A DNA stretch of 62,884 nucleotides from Pasteurellaceae bacterium (GCA_030528525.1 JAUMYT010000013.1:1-62884), one strand, 5' to 3'. Shown: positions 20,288-28,512, counted from the first letter of the stretch. Numbers and translations are program-made. The notes: generated by a model not told the origin, from the sequence alone.

Positions 20288-20845
20288 TTATTTCAAATAA
20301 TTTTTTATTAAGTTAAAAGGATCTTGCTCAAAGTGATCACATTCTATATGCTTATTAACCCCAAAAAATGGTAATGTGTAGTACCCAATAATGGAATTAT
20401 ATTGTACTACTTTTTCTCTCAAATTGTGATCGTAAAGAAGAGATATATCTTTTCCCAAAATAGCACTAGGGTTTGTGTAATAATAGAGATTCAAATTCGG
20501 ATGCTTATTATTAACAGACATCAGCGAATAAGTAATACCATCCAAATTTATTTCAGACTGATACTGCCCTTGATTCTCAATGAAGAATGACTTTGTCTCT
20601 CCAGCTCGCTTAGTATAATGTATCCATTCTGTGTCCTTTAATGATTCATTCACCCCAGACAACTTTTGCCACTCTTCAGGCGTTAAAAACACTTCAACTT
20701 CCTTGCCTTTCCACATATCACAACGGTAAGGCGTGATAATATGAACAAGCAGCATATCGTGGAAACAGAGAAACAGTAAAAATAGAGGGATGAGAGAAAA
20801 ATAACAACATTTGTGACACCGATGAAAAGATTGCTTACTCATCAT
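20288..20845 (-). CDS. Membrane-anchored small protein, candidate immunity protein for the RTX lipase-like domain
   Basis: 185 residues, function not recognised. A hydrophobic helix (about residues 15-36, rich in Leu/Phe) follows a short basic N-terminus, predicting an inner-membrane anchor with a periplasmic domain. It ends 10 nt before the RTX start codon, so the two are one transcription unit. A diverged paralogue at 23905-24471 shares a nearly identical N-terminal half (CDMWKGKEVEVFLTPEEW) and stands in the same place before a copy of the same RTX N-terminus. The constant pairing is the basis for calling it an immunity protein; this is inference. Confidence 0.6.
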   Translation of the reverse strand: MMSKQSFHRCHKCCYFSLIPLFLLFLCFHDMLLVHIITPYRCDMWKGKEVEVFLTPEEWQKLSGVNESLKDTEWIHYTKRAGETKSFFIENQGQYQSEINLDGITYSLMSVNNKHPNLNLYYYTNPSAILGKDISLLYDHNLREKVVQYNSIIGYYTLPFFGVNKHIECDHFEQDPFNLIKNYLK

Positions 20846-20924
20846 CGTCTCCTATTAAAAATTCTATATTCTCTGACAATCTTAGCAGGATTTTTGCGTA
20901 TACAAAACAACCAAGTTAAGAATT

Positions 20925-20940
20925 TGTGAACTACATCACA
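20925..20940 (-). promoter_or_regulatory. Consensus CRP site upstream of the RTX operon
   Basis: TGTGA-N6-TCACA is a perfect half-site pair. It lies about 80 bp upstream of the candidate immunity gene, within a block (about 20880-20945) repeated upstream of two other modules, which also share AAAACAACCAAGTTAA. It predicts cAMP-CRP activation of the toxin operon. Confidence 0.7.
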
Positions 20941-21020
20941 TTTGTAACTAAAATGTATCGAGTGAGGAAAACAATGATTAAGGGGGAATAGTTGAGAGAG
21001 GAAGTTTTAGTACAGATAAG

Positions 21021-21416
21021 TTATAGTCTAGGACGAGAGCCATCGAACTGCTGCCCACGGCTGTCTTGATAGAGAACATCCTCCACAGGAACAGGATTTT
21101 CCGATAGGTGAAAAATAACATCCTTTTTAGATTTATATTCATTGGAAGGGTAAATTAGCTCTGAAAGCTGGCTATGTGTTAATTCAATTTCTCCATTCGC
21201 ATGGATATATTTTGAATAATCGATTTTATTTCCTTGATAATCAACACCTTGGAAAAAACGATTGATAATATCAAAAGAAGCAGCTGAAACAAGCCTACCA
21301 TGTCCTTTAGTCATTACCTCGCTATTCAAAAACTCGACAGAAGAACCATCTTGTCTATTGTAAACATTAATAATTTCTATATCATAGTCTTGATCTATAC
21401 GTAATAATTTTCTCAT
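21021..21416 (-). CDS. Orphan toxin-module fragment joined to RTX linker sequence
   Basis: 131 residues. The first ~105 match no family I know. The last ~24 (from ENPVPVED through SRGQQFDGSRP) match residues 912-935 of the large RTX protein, the linker before its subtilisin part, and the gene stops immediately afterwards. It looks like the N-terminal domain of an alternative RTX toxin cut off at a recombination point. It follows the 216-residue membrane protein gene by 16 nt, the same order as the other modules. AT-rich compared with the RTX gene. Confidence 0.55.
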   Translation of the reverse strand: MRKLLRIDQDYDIEIINVYNRQDGSSVEFLNSEVMTKGHGRLVSAASFDIINRFFQGVDYQGNKIDYSKYIHANGEIELTHSQLSELIYPSNEYKSKKDVIFHLSENPVPVEDVLYQDSRGQQFDGSRPRL

Positions 21417-21432
21417 ATAATTTCCCTAGTAC

Positions 21433-22083
21433 TTATTTATAGCAAAACACTACAGTATCTATATGGTTTCTATATTTTATTATATAATAATTGATGCTAG
21501 ATTCATTATTGTCTGATAAAATAGAATTATATAATTTAACCTTGATTTTTTCCTCTTTTTCATTAACTTCTAAAGTAAACTCATCTAAATCATAGATAGT
21601 AATACTTGAAGCATCATCAAAAATAATGAGATTATCTTTTAATAAGTTAAATTTTATATCTTTAGGTGATATTTTAGTTGCGTTAATTTCTCTCATCAGA
21701 AATGGAAAATAGTTGACATCATAAGTCGGTCCATATTTACGAAATTCCTGATATGCTCTATATGTTTCTTGTTCTAAATTTTTGCTCAAACCATTTTTCG
21801 GGACTATCCAAGTGTCACAGCCAAAAATAGAACAATAGCCATATTCATGCTTAAGATAGTACATGTAACGTTCTAAATAATCGTTAAAGAAAAAATATAC
21901 GCCTTTTTCTAAGGCTGCACCGTTACACCTTCTGTTTGTTTGGTAATGAAAGCCAGGTTCTTCGAGAGGGATTTTTAGATAAAGAATAAATACAAAATAA
22001 AAATATAGGAAAAAAAACGTTTTTTTTCTAAATCCCAAATCGTTAATATCAATACCGTATCTTTCTTTTATCATTCTATTCAT
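21433..22083 (-). CDS. Membrane-anchored protein, candidate immunity protein of orphan module 2
   Basis: 216 residues, unrecognised. A basic N-terminus is followed by a Phe/Tyr-rich hydrophobic helix (about residues 22-38) and a long polar domain with several Cys and Tyr residues. Position immediately upstream of an RTX-fused fragment, and a CRP site upstream, match the neighbouring modules. No sequence similarity to the 185/188-residue proteins is evident, as expected if each protects against a different toxin domain. Confidence 0.55.
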   Translation of the reverse strand: MNRMIKERYGIDINDLGFRKKTFFFLYFYFVFILYLKIPLEEPGFHYQTNRRCNGAALEKGVYFFFNDYLERYMYYLKHEYGYCSIFGCDTWIVPKNGLSKNLEQETYRAYQEFRKYGPTYDVNYFPFLMREINATKISPKDIKFNLLKDNLIIFDDASSITIYDLDEFTLEVNEKEEKIKVKLYNSILSDNNESSINYYIIKYRNHIDTVVFCYK

Positions 22084-22163
22084 AGTTGCTCACTCAGCTG
22101 ATAAACATTCTTACTCTAGCTTAGCAAGAATTTTCTGCATATAAAACAACCAAGTTAAAAATT

Positions 22164-22179
22164 TGTGAACTGTGTCACA
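22164..22179 (-). promoter_or_regulatory. Consensus CRP site upstream of orphan module 2
   Basis: TGTGA-N6-TCACA, perfect. The flanks repeat those at the RTX operon (AAAACAACCAAGTTAA followed by AATTTGTGAA), so this promoter region is a duplicate of that one. Confidence 0.7.
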
Positions 22180-22257
22180 TTTGTAACATATATGTGTCAA
22201 GTAATTAAGAAATGGAAGAGAAGGAATCATTGAAGAGGTATTTTGAAGTGGCTTACG

Positions 22258-23070
22258 TTATATGTAAGAAGTCCCTGCTTGAATATTGGCAACGTCTAAT
22301 GCGGAGGCAATGAGCACACGGCTCCGATTATCAGAGGCGGTGAAGCTACTGGTTTGAGCTAACACGCCAGTAGCTGCCTCTTGCTTTTTGCCGTTGCGAG
22401 TAAAATAGCCTTTGGCTAATAACTCATTGCCGCCAAACAGTTGCCCGCCCATATTTTAGTAGCTTAACTCAATGGCAGTAATGCCAAGGCTAGAGAGGGT
22501 TTTCAGCTCTCCTGAATCGGTTATGCCATTATGGTTTGCGTCTTGCCACACACGAACTTGGTCTATAATCTCGGCTTGCTTTTTATAAGTACCATAAGGC
22601 GTGATAGGAACGATGAAATTACCATTTTTAAATCTTTCAATAACACTTAAATTATCAATAGGTCTCAACTTACCTTCATATCCATAAGGATTTAAGCTAG
22701 CTTTGTGTAGTCCAGTAAATACATAATCGACACAACTGTTTCCTAGCAAACCATAATTATTATGGAATAATCTTTCATGTATTGGGTTTTTGCCATGTTT
22801 AGACAATATATTATATTGTTCTTGAGTAATATTGAATGTTACCGTGTGAATTTTTCCTTTATTCGTTTCAGTATAATCAGTGTCATCAGTTTCTCTAACA
22901 TTCTCTGCTCCCCCAATCCAAAGATCTTCTCCATAACCCCATCCAAATCTCTTTCTAGTTCCATTAGGATCTACTAAAACATAATACATATGCCCAAAAG
23001 TAGATTCTTCTATACCTTTATATAAAGTGCCTTTGTCAGCGATTTTTACTTCAAGAATATAATTGCTCAT
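22258..23070 (-). pseudogene. Orphan toxin module: papain-like-fold candidate domain fused to RTX EF-hand region, interrupted by a stop
   Basis: The first ~160 residues carry GHMYYVLVDPNG (His) and, later, LLGNSCVDYV (Cys). This His-before-Cys order suggests a circularly permuted NlpC/P60 or LRAT-like hydrolase (inference). From VRVWQDANHNG on, it matches RTX residues 553 onward. At 22456-22458 a CAA codon of the RTX gene is TAA, and reading continues in frame (MGGQLFGGNELLAKGYF) to 22258. The RTX stretch between KKQEAA and GVL is also deleted. Residues 1-204 could still be made. It follows the 167-residue protein gene by 25 nt. Confidence 0.65.
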
Positions 23071-23095
23071 AGTTCCTATCCTTTGTTAAAGTGGA

Positions 23096-23599
23096 TTAAC
23101 CAAATTGATGCGTTATATATATGTTAAAATACAGCTTGCCATATTCATTAGGCGTTTTCTTTATTCCTATCACGTTAATCGTATAACACCCAGCCTTGGG
23201 CAAAACATATCTATTTAATACAACAAGGTAATATCTCTCTATAAAACTGCTTTTAATTTTTTCAGGCGTATCATGAAACAATAACTCATTTTTATTATTG
23301 TAAATAGATATATCAAAGTCAAAATGGTTGAGTAAATCTTTTCCAAACGAAAAAGGCTCTATATTTTCGTCTTCCCCTTTGACTGCTATGGAGTATTGTC
23401 CCCTATAACTCTTATAGGGAATACAAATTTTCTCAGTAAAATCAATATGATTACCTGATATAACAATATCTCTGTTAGGGAATATTATCTGCTCTAAAGC
23501 ACCAATAGATAACATTCCCATAGCAGGAAGAAAAGGATATAAAACATAGAGTGTAACTGAAATGATAGTAATGAAGATTGATAATATGATTTTTTTCAT
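23096..23599 (-). CDS. Membrane-anchored or exported protein, candidate immunity protein of orphan module 3
   Basis: 167 residues, function not recognised. An N-terminal hydrophobic segment (about residues 3-25) is an uncleaved anchor or a signal peptide; the rest is predicted periplasmic, with a Cys pair (CIPYKSY and AGCYTINVIG). It precedes the permuted-papain-like module by 25 nt. Only 41 nt separate it from the preceding truncated module, so it probably shares that module's transcript. Confidence 0.55.
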   Translation of the reverse strand: MKKIILSIFITIISVTLYVLYPFLPAMGMLSIGALEQIIFPNRDIVISGNHIDFTEKICIPYKSYRGQYSIAVKGEDENIEPFSFGKDLLNHFDFDISIYNNKNELLFHDTPEKIKSSFIERYYLVVLNRYVLPKAGCYTINVIGIKKTPNEYGKLYFNIYITHQFG

Positions 23600-23640
23600 T
23601 TTGTTATACCCTTTCCTATGTAGCCAGTGGGACGGGAGAG

Positions 23641-23886
23641 TCAGTACCGATTCTCCGTTCCTCTATGCAACACGAAATATTCGCCAGAATGTCTGTTTTT
23701 AACAATCGTACCTGAATAGCCACTTGCTGTATTGGGTTGATGGGCAATGATTTCATATGTGTCAGTAAACTGTTCAGCTTGTGCTGTTAATAGTTTTTGA
23801 TCTGTTAGCGATCTTTGGACTTCATTAGTTTCATTAAATTTACCATATGCAGCTGCCGCTAATAAAGCTAAATTATCATTAGACAT
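23641..23886 (-). pseudogene. Truncated copy of the RTX lipase-like N-terminus
   Basis: 81 residues, aligned to residues 1-84 of the large RTX protein; from TYEIIAHQPNTASGYSGTI onward it is almost identical, while residues 16-40 differ. It stops right after HRGTENR, before the GHSLG nucleophile, so it cannot be an active lipase. It lies 18 nt after the 188-residue paralogue of the candidate immunity protein, reproducing the live pair at 13471-20845. Confidence 0.75.
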
Positions 23887-23904
23887 AACTTATTATTCTC
23901 CCAG

Positions 23905-24471
23905 TTAGTTTAAGTAGTTCCTAATTAACTCGCTACCCTCGGAAATCGCATTAGTATTACATTTTATACTATCAGCTAACCCACTGAGTGGTGATGTAAA
24001 ATATCCTGCAATTAAATGGTATTGTAGAATAACCTGTTTAAGGTTTTGATCATAAAGTATAAATGTATTATGTCCAAATACAGTAGTTGGATTTATATAT
24101 GAATATGAATTTAAATGAGGATATTTGTTGTTAACCTCATCTAAATAATGTTTATTTCCATTAAAATACATCACTGGTTGATATGTTCCCTGATGTTTTA
24201 TGAAAAAAGGATTTTGTTCTGCTTTTCCTTCTGTTTTTGGGTAGTATACCCAGTTGGTATCTTTTAATGACTCATTAATTCCTGACAACTTTCGCCACTC
24301 TTCAGGCGTTAAAAATACGTCAACTTCCTTGCCTTTCCACATATCACAACGGTAAGGGGTGATAATATGAACAAGTAACATATCATAAAAACAGAGAAAC
24401 AATAGAAATAGTGGAATGAGCAAGAGATAGCAACAGATATGGCGTTTTGGGGAAGATGGCTTACTCATCAC
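23905..24471 (-). CDS. Paralogue of the RTX-associated candidate immunity protein
   Basis: 188 residues. The N-terminal 80 residues are close to the protein at 20288-20845 (same membrane helix and CDMWKGKEVDVFLTPEEW block), while the C-terminal half has diverged. Conserved anchor plus divergent outer domain is what an immunity protein tracking a changing toxin would show. A near-consensus CRP site lies about 80 bp upstream. Confidence 0.6.
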   Translation of the reverse strand: MMSKPSSPKRHICCYLLLIPLFLLFLCFYDMLLVHIITPYRCDMWKGKEVDVFLTPEEWRKLSGINESLKDTNWVYYPKTEGKAEQNPFFIKHQGTYQPVMYFNGNKHYLDEVNNKYPHLNSYSYINPTTVFGHNTFILYDQNLKQVILQYHLIAGYFTSPLSGLADSIKCNTNAISEGSELIRNYLN

Positions 24472-24547
24472 TGCCTCCTATGGAAGATCCTAGATTTTGC
24501 TATCTTAACAGGATTTTTTTGTATATAAAACAACCAAGTTAAAAATT

Positions 24548-24563
24548 TGTGAACACGTCCACA
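24548..24563 (-). promoter_or_regulatory. Near-consensus CRP site upstream of orphan module 4
   Basis: TGTGA-N6-CCACA, one mismatch from the consensus. The flank AAAACAACCAAGTTAA is the same as at the other two sites. Confidence 0.55.
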
Positions 24564-24592
24564 CTTTTCAGTGCGGGTAGCAAGGATCGGTG

Positions 24593-24625
24593 TTTGTAAA
24601 ATCTCATCGGTTCTCACCCCCTTGC
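24593..24625 (-). repeat. 34-bp interspersed element downstream of holB
   Basis: Minus strand: GCAAGGGGGTGAGAACC, spacer, GATTTTACAAA. It lies just after the holB stop codon, so it marks the border of the toxin locus. Confidence 0.65.
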
Positions 24626-24630
24626 AAGCG

Positions 24631-25626
24631 TTATGAGGGGCGAATCAATGTCAGCAGTTTGGTGACGCAGTCTGCAAGAATGAGTTCTTGATTGACTGCG
24701 TTGATTTCGGTGAGATCGTGTTGAGTCTGTTGGATAAGTTGATGACTTTTTAACAAGGTGTGTGCACAGAGCGCTTGGCTAAAGGGCAAAATACCTGCTT
24801 GTAAGTCAGGATTAATCCAATCGGTGGCAATGCCGATCTTGGCTTTGATGGCATCGCTGAAAAAAGAGGCAAGCCATTCCAGCTGGGCTTGTGCTCCATC
24901 ATATTCTTTATCGAAAGCAGAGAGAAGTAGCCAAGCATCGCCGTTTTTGTAGCATCGCCAGAAGGTTTGCAAAAAGCGTTTGCGATGGGTGAGTTGGTCG
25001 TTTTCTAGGAATGTTTGGCAAATCAATGGGCGGCGGTGGCAAATCCGCAGGGCAATTTCAAGATTCTCTGCTGTTTCAGTGGGGCATTGTTGTTGGAGCC
25101 AAAGAAAGGCATCGGCAGGCTCTGGCGGGTGAATTAGCCAAGTTTGACAGCGGCTTTGAATGGTGGCAAGCATGGAAGATTGAAGTGGGGTCTGTAGTAG
25201 GAAATAGATATTATCGTGGGGTTCTTCCAAGGTTTTGAGCAATGCATTGGCCGCCGATTCGGTCAGCCGTTCTGCTTGAGCAATATTGACCACAATTCGC
25301 CCGCCTTGTTGTGAAAATTGGTGGAGCTTAGCGGTGAGTTCACGGATCTGATCAACGCCAATATCTTTGCCGTCAATAGATTCTATGCGGTGGAAATCAG
25401 GGTGATTGCCACTTTGCCAAAGCAGGCAACTTTTGCACTGCTGGCAAGGTTGTGTGTGATGTGGGTTTAAGCAGAACAGCCAATGAGCGAATGTGTCTAT
25501 CAGGGTTTCTGTGCCGAGTCCGAGATCGGTTTTAAACAGCAAGGCATGGTGTCCCCGCCCCTGTTCAAAGGCATGAATAATCTGTTGGTAGGTGGCAAGG
25601 TGCCAAGGGTAGAGCGTATTTGTCAT
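24631..25626 (-). CDS. holB: DNA polymerase III delta-prime subunit
   Basis: 331-residue clamp-loader subunit. The N-terminal AAA+ fold has a degenerate P-loop region (KTDLGLGTETLI), as in other delta-prime proteins that do not hydrolyse ATP. The zinc module CLNPHHTQPCQQCKSC lies near residues 53-68, followed by the SRC motif (QSRCQTW). The gene is usually next to tmk in this family; here it is alone, on the opposite strand, separated from tmk by the elongation operon and toxin locus. Confidence 0.93.
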   Translation of the reverse strand: MTNTLYPWHLATYQQIIHAFEQGRGHHALLFKTDLGLGTETLIDTFAHWLFCLNPHHTQPCQQCKSCLLWQSGNHPDFHRIESIDGKDIGVDQIRELTAKLHQFSQQGGRIVVNIAQAERLTESAANALLKTLEEPHDNIYFLLQTPLQSSMLATIQSRCQTWLIHPPEPADAFLWLQQQCPTETAENLEIALRICHRRPLICQTFLENDQLTHRKRFLQTFWRCYKNGDAWLLLSAFDKEYDGAQAQLEWLASFFSDAIKAKIGIATDWINPDLQAGILPFSQALCAHTLLKSHQLIQQTQHDLTEINAVNQELILADCVTKLLTLIRPS

Positions 25627-25686
25627 ATTCGCATGTTAGGTTGCTTAAACTCAGGTACTATCCTAGCGGTTATGGGGTGATTTTGC

Positions 25687-25720
25687 AAAAAAATACCCCC
25701 TTATTTTGCAACAAGGGGGT
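25687..25720 (-). terminator. Rho-independent terminator of the sialidase gene
   Basis: Minus strand ACCCCCTT - 10 nt - AAGGGGGT followed by ATTTTTTT. The stem uses part of the adjacent 34-bp element, so the repeat doubles as a terminator arm. Confidence 0.8.
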
Positions 25721-25745
25721 GAGTATTAGCGAGATTTTGCTAAAT
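25711..25745 (+). repeat. 34-bp interspersed element after the sialidase gene
   Basis: ACAAGGGGGTGAGTATTAGC then GAGATTTTGCTAAAT. It touches the sialidase stop codon and overlaps the terminator at 25687-25720. Confidence 0.75.
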
Positions 25746-28180
25746 TACCAGTGGTAGCTTACTGTCGCACCGATATTCGCTTCAGAATGTCTCGCACCAT
25801 ATTTTTGTAATTTCACATCGGTACCCAACGCAATACCGCTGGCAAAGCGTTTTTGCATACCTGCACTTAAGCCGTAGATAATGTCGTGGGATTTTGTTTT
25901 ATGCACATTTGAGTCGTCGTTAGATTGCGACAATTTCACCGCATGTTTGATCACCGCGACATTTGGACGCACATGAATGCCGAATCCATTGAGCTGATAC
26001 ACTAAATTCAAGCCAACATCGCCAGCGTAGGCACGTTGTTTGACGGCCACATCTTCATCAAGCAAGCTCTTATCGGAGTAAGAGAGGTAGCCTCCCACTG
26101 ACGGGCTAATACTAAACTGATCGCTTAACTTGATTTGGTAAGCATAGTTTACATAAGTGTCGAAGTTGTGGCTACGCTCAAGGCTATCCAGTGGTTTTAC
26201 GCCACGATAACGCATAAAGCCGGCGAGTTGATGGGCATTTTGCTGATATTTAGCTCTCACGCCCACTTCACTGCTTTTTTGTTTGCGGTTGCGATGCTCA
26301 AAGAACACACCCACTTGCAAGTTATCACTTAATGTAGTGTTCAACCCCAGTGATAAGCGATTGTATTTTGAGCCAGCATCGTAGTGAGTGAATACCTTAT
26401 CAAAGGAGCGATATAAAATATCGTGATTATATTCGCTAAATTGCTTCACTTGTTTGACATACGGCATAAAATCCAACTTCGTATTTAAGGCAAGGAATGC
26501 GGCATTAAGTTGCTCTTTTAATGCATGTACACCAAGGTAGTTTAAGTAGGTTTCGCTATGAGAGGCGGTAACCTCATCAACGCCTGCAACATTTTCCAAG
26601 AATTGGCGACGTAAAGAAGGCAGTGCTTTGCTTAATGCTTTTGCTTGCTCTTGTAGCTGAACGCTATTGGTTTTGAGTGTATCCATTGCTTGATCAATGG
26701 TAAATGATTGAGCAATCGCATCGTCATTTGCTCGACGCATTTTCGCAATAAGAGTCTCTTTTTGAGCTTTGTTTAAATGTGCAAAGTTGTTGATTCGAGC
26801 GACTTCAGTTTCAATTTCATCAGGCAGTCCCCACTCAACAGCTTTGGCTTGAATGGCGTCCATGTGCTTGGTTAAGTTTTCAACAGTGATGTTACCGTCA
26901 TCTTCATAAGCAATAAATAAGTTACCTTCTTTATAAGCTAAGGAAGAGTAGCCAGCACCAGCAGGATTTCCAGAACCAGGGCGAACAATGGTTACTTCGT
27001 GGACGTGGGCTGGATCTTTAGCATCAAGCATATAAAGTGCGAGATTACCCCTCGCGTAACCATCCCGATTATTACCTTTTGGCTTAGATACGAATAACAC
27101 GCGTCTACCGTTTGGTAAGGTAACATAGATTGATGATCCTTGGGTTGGTTGTGCGGTACTAGAACCAAATTCTGCTTCAGTGTATGGGTGCCACGTCTTG
27201 CCCATATCTTCCGTATAATATGCCCAACGATGAGAGGCTTGATCTCTATTTACACGAGTTTCACGTCCAGTCATTACCAGTTTATTACCGATTTCAAATA
27301 CCATATTTTCGAGCGAGCTTTGGTTTGGTGCAAGAGCATCAGCGATGTCAGGCATCTCCCACGTTTTGCCGTTATCACGGGAGTACATAATTGTAGTTGC
27401 AATACCATCGTTAGTTCTTGGATTGCCATCATCATGTGCAGTTTGAATTGGGAAAACGAGTGTACCATCACGCATAACAATGCCCGAACCTACACCACCT
27501 AGGAATGCGACAGTTGGCCGTCCTCTCCAGCGAACCTTAGAGAAAATATCCGCATTCATTGTTTTACTAAATTCTGCATTTTTTTCCCACGTTTTACCGC
27601 CATCAATAGATTTATAAATCGTAGTTGACCACTCGTTGTTATGAAAATATTCATAACGATTTCGGTACCAGTTGCTTGACCAATCACTTGTACCTGTCGC
27701 CCAGTTACCATGCATAACATATAAACTTCCATCCACAGCGTTATGCAAAATGGTTGGATCCATTGCTCGACGACGTGGGTGTTTGCCTTCATTAAATCTC
27801 CAAGCAGTATCTCTATACCAAGTATGGCCACCATCTTCAGAAATGGCTACGCCAGGATCAATACGATTTTGGTCATAAGCTTCATGCCAACGCAAGTCAA
27901 ACATTACCACTAATTTATTATCATCAGTAATGGTCATGGCAGGAATTCGGCTGTAATACAACGGCGTTGTGCCTGGTGCTTCGCCATTTGGACCGATACC
28001 AGACCACGGTTTGCCTTCTTCAAACATAGTAAAGTTATCTTTGCCTGGGATTTTGGTGATATGAGTCAGATTTTCTTTAAGATCGGGTTTCCAAAATGAC
28101 TCAGCATGCAAGGTTGGGGTGAGTGCGAGAACGATTAATGAAGGAAGCAGAGCGTGCTTGAAGGTGTTCTTTGCGTTCAT
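25745..28180 (-). CDS. nanH: Secreted sialidase with autotransporter beta-barrel
   Basis: 811-residue exo-alpha-sialidase that releases sialic acid from host glycans. The ATG at 28180 is chosen over 28243 because it has an AAGGAG site and gives a clean signal peptide ending at LHA (residue 26). The (Y/F)RIP arginine motif is SRIP (Arg78), and four Asp-box repeats are visible: SEDGGHTW (114-121), SIDGGKTW, SRDNGKTW and TEDMGKTW. A helical linker (about 450-540) leads to a C-terminal beta-barrel of about 270 residues ending in YHW, as in autotransporters. Single gene with its own terminator. Family members occur in Mannheimia and Pasteurella. Confidence 0.9.
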   Translation of the reverse strand: MNAKNTFKHALLPSLIVLALTPTLHAESFWKPDLKENLTHITKIPGKDNFTMFEEGKPWSGIGPNGEAPGTTPLYYSRIPAMTITDDNKLVVMFDLRWHEAYDQNRIDPGVAISEDGGHTWYRDTAWRFNEGKHPRRRAMDPTILHNAVDGSLYVMHGNWATGTSDWSSNWYRNRYEYFHNNEWSTTIYKSIDGGKTWEKNAEFSKTMNADIFSKVRWRGRPTVAFLGGVGSGIVMRDGTLVFPIQTAHDDGNPRTNDGIATTIMYSRDNGKTWEMPDIADALAPNQSSLENMVFEIGNKLVMTGRETRVNRDQASHRWAYYTEDMGKTWHPYTEAEFGSSTAQPTQGSSIYVTLPNGRRVLFVSKPKGNNRDGYARGNLALYMLDAKDPAHVHEVTIVRPGSGNPAGAGYSSLAYKEGNLFIAYEDDGNITVENLTKHMDAIQAKAVEWGLPDEIETEVARINNFAHLNKAQKETLIAKMRRANDDAIAQSFTIDQAMDTLKTNSVQLQEQAKALSKALPSLRRQFLENVAGVDEVTASHSETYLNYLGVHALKEQLNAAFLALNTKLDFMPYVKQVKQFSEYNHDILYRSFDKVFTHYDAGSKYNRLSLGLNTTLSDNLQVGVFFEHRNRKQKSSEVGVRAKYQQNAHQLAGFMRYRGVKPLDSLERSHNFDTYVNYAYQIKLSDQFSISPSVGGYLSYSDKSLLDEDVAVKQRAYAGDVGLNLVYQLNGFGIHVRPNVAVIKHAVKLSQSNDDSNVHKTKSHDIIYGLSAGMQKRFASGIALGTDVKLQKYGARHSEANIGATVSYHW

Positions 28181-28397
28181 AGAATCTCCTTGATCAAAAC
28201 AATAGGTATCAAATAGTTGGAATGTGAATCTTAAGATTGCCATAGCAAAGCAATATATAAGTGGTATTCACATCATCATTAAAATATAAAAAATACAAAA
28301 AGTCTGTGACATACTTAACACTTTTGAAATTTTCTTATCAAAAAATAAATATAAAATGGAGCATATCTCCAAATGAAGGGTGTTAACGATAAACTTA

Positions 28398-28432
28398 ACA
28401 AGGGGGTGAGAATTGATAAGTTTTTGCAAAAA
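28398..28432 (+). repeat. 34-bp interspersed element upstream of rplN
   Basis: ACAAGGGGGTGAGAATTG, then AAGTTTTTGCAAAA. It lies about 20 bp before the putative spc promoter. Confidence 0.75.
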
Positions 28433-28451
28433 GGATTTTTCGAAAATCTGC

Positions 28452-28481
28452 TTGCTTTGTCAGCAACGCTTGCGATATAAT
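28452..28481 (+). promoter_or_regulatory. Putative spc operon promoter
   Basis: TTGCTT, an 18-bp spacer, and a perfect TATAAT. Since the S10 operon is not upstream, rplN and the following genes need their own promoter; this is the best candidate. Confidence 0.65.
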
Positions 28482-28485
28482 CCTC

Positions 28486-28512
28486 AACCTGTTTGCATTG
28501 GGTAAACAGGTT
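28486..28512 (+). other. Leader hairpin of the spc transcript
   Basis: AACCTGTTT and AAACAGGTT form a 9-bp stem with a 9-nt loop, starting about 5 nt after the -10 box. It would sit at or near the 5' end of the mRNA and could stabilise it. Confidence 0.45.

Noticed and set aside
22258-22452. Short open frame taken as a separate gene
   Set aside because: It is the in-frame continuation of the fragment at 22456-23070 after a CAA to TAA change and matches internal RTX sequence; treated as one pseudogene.
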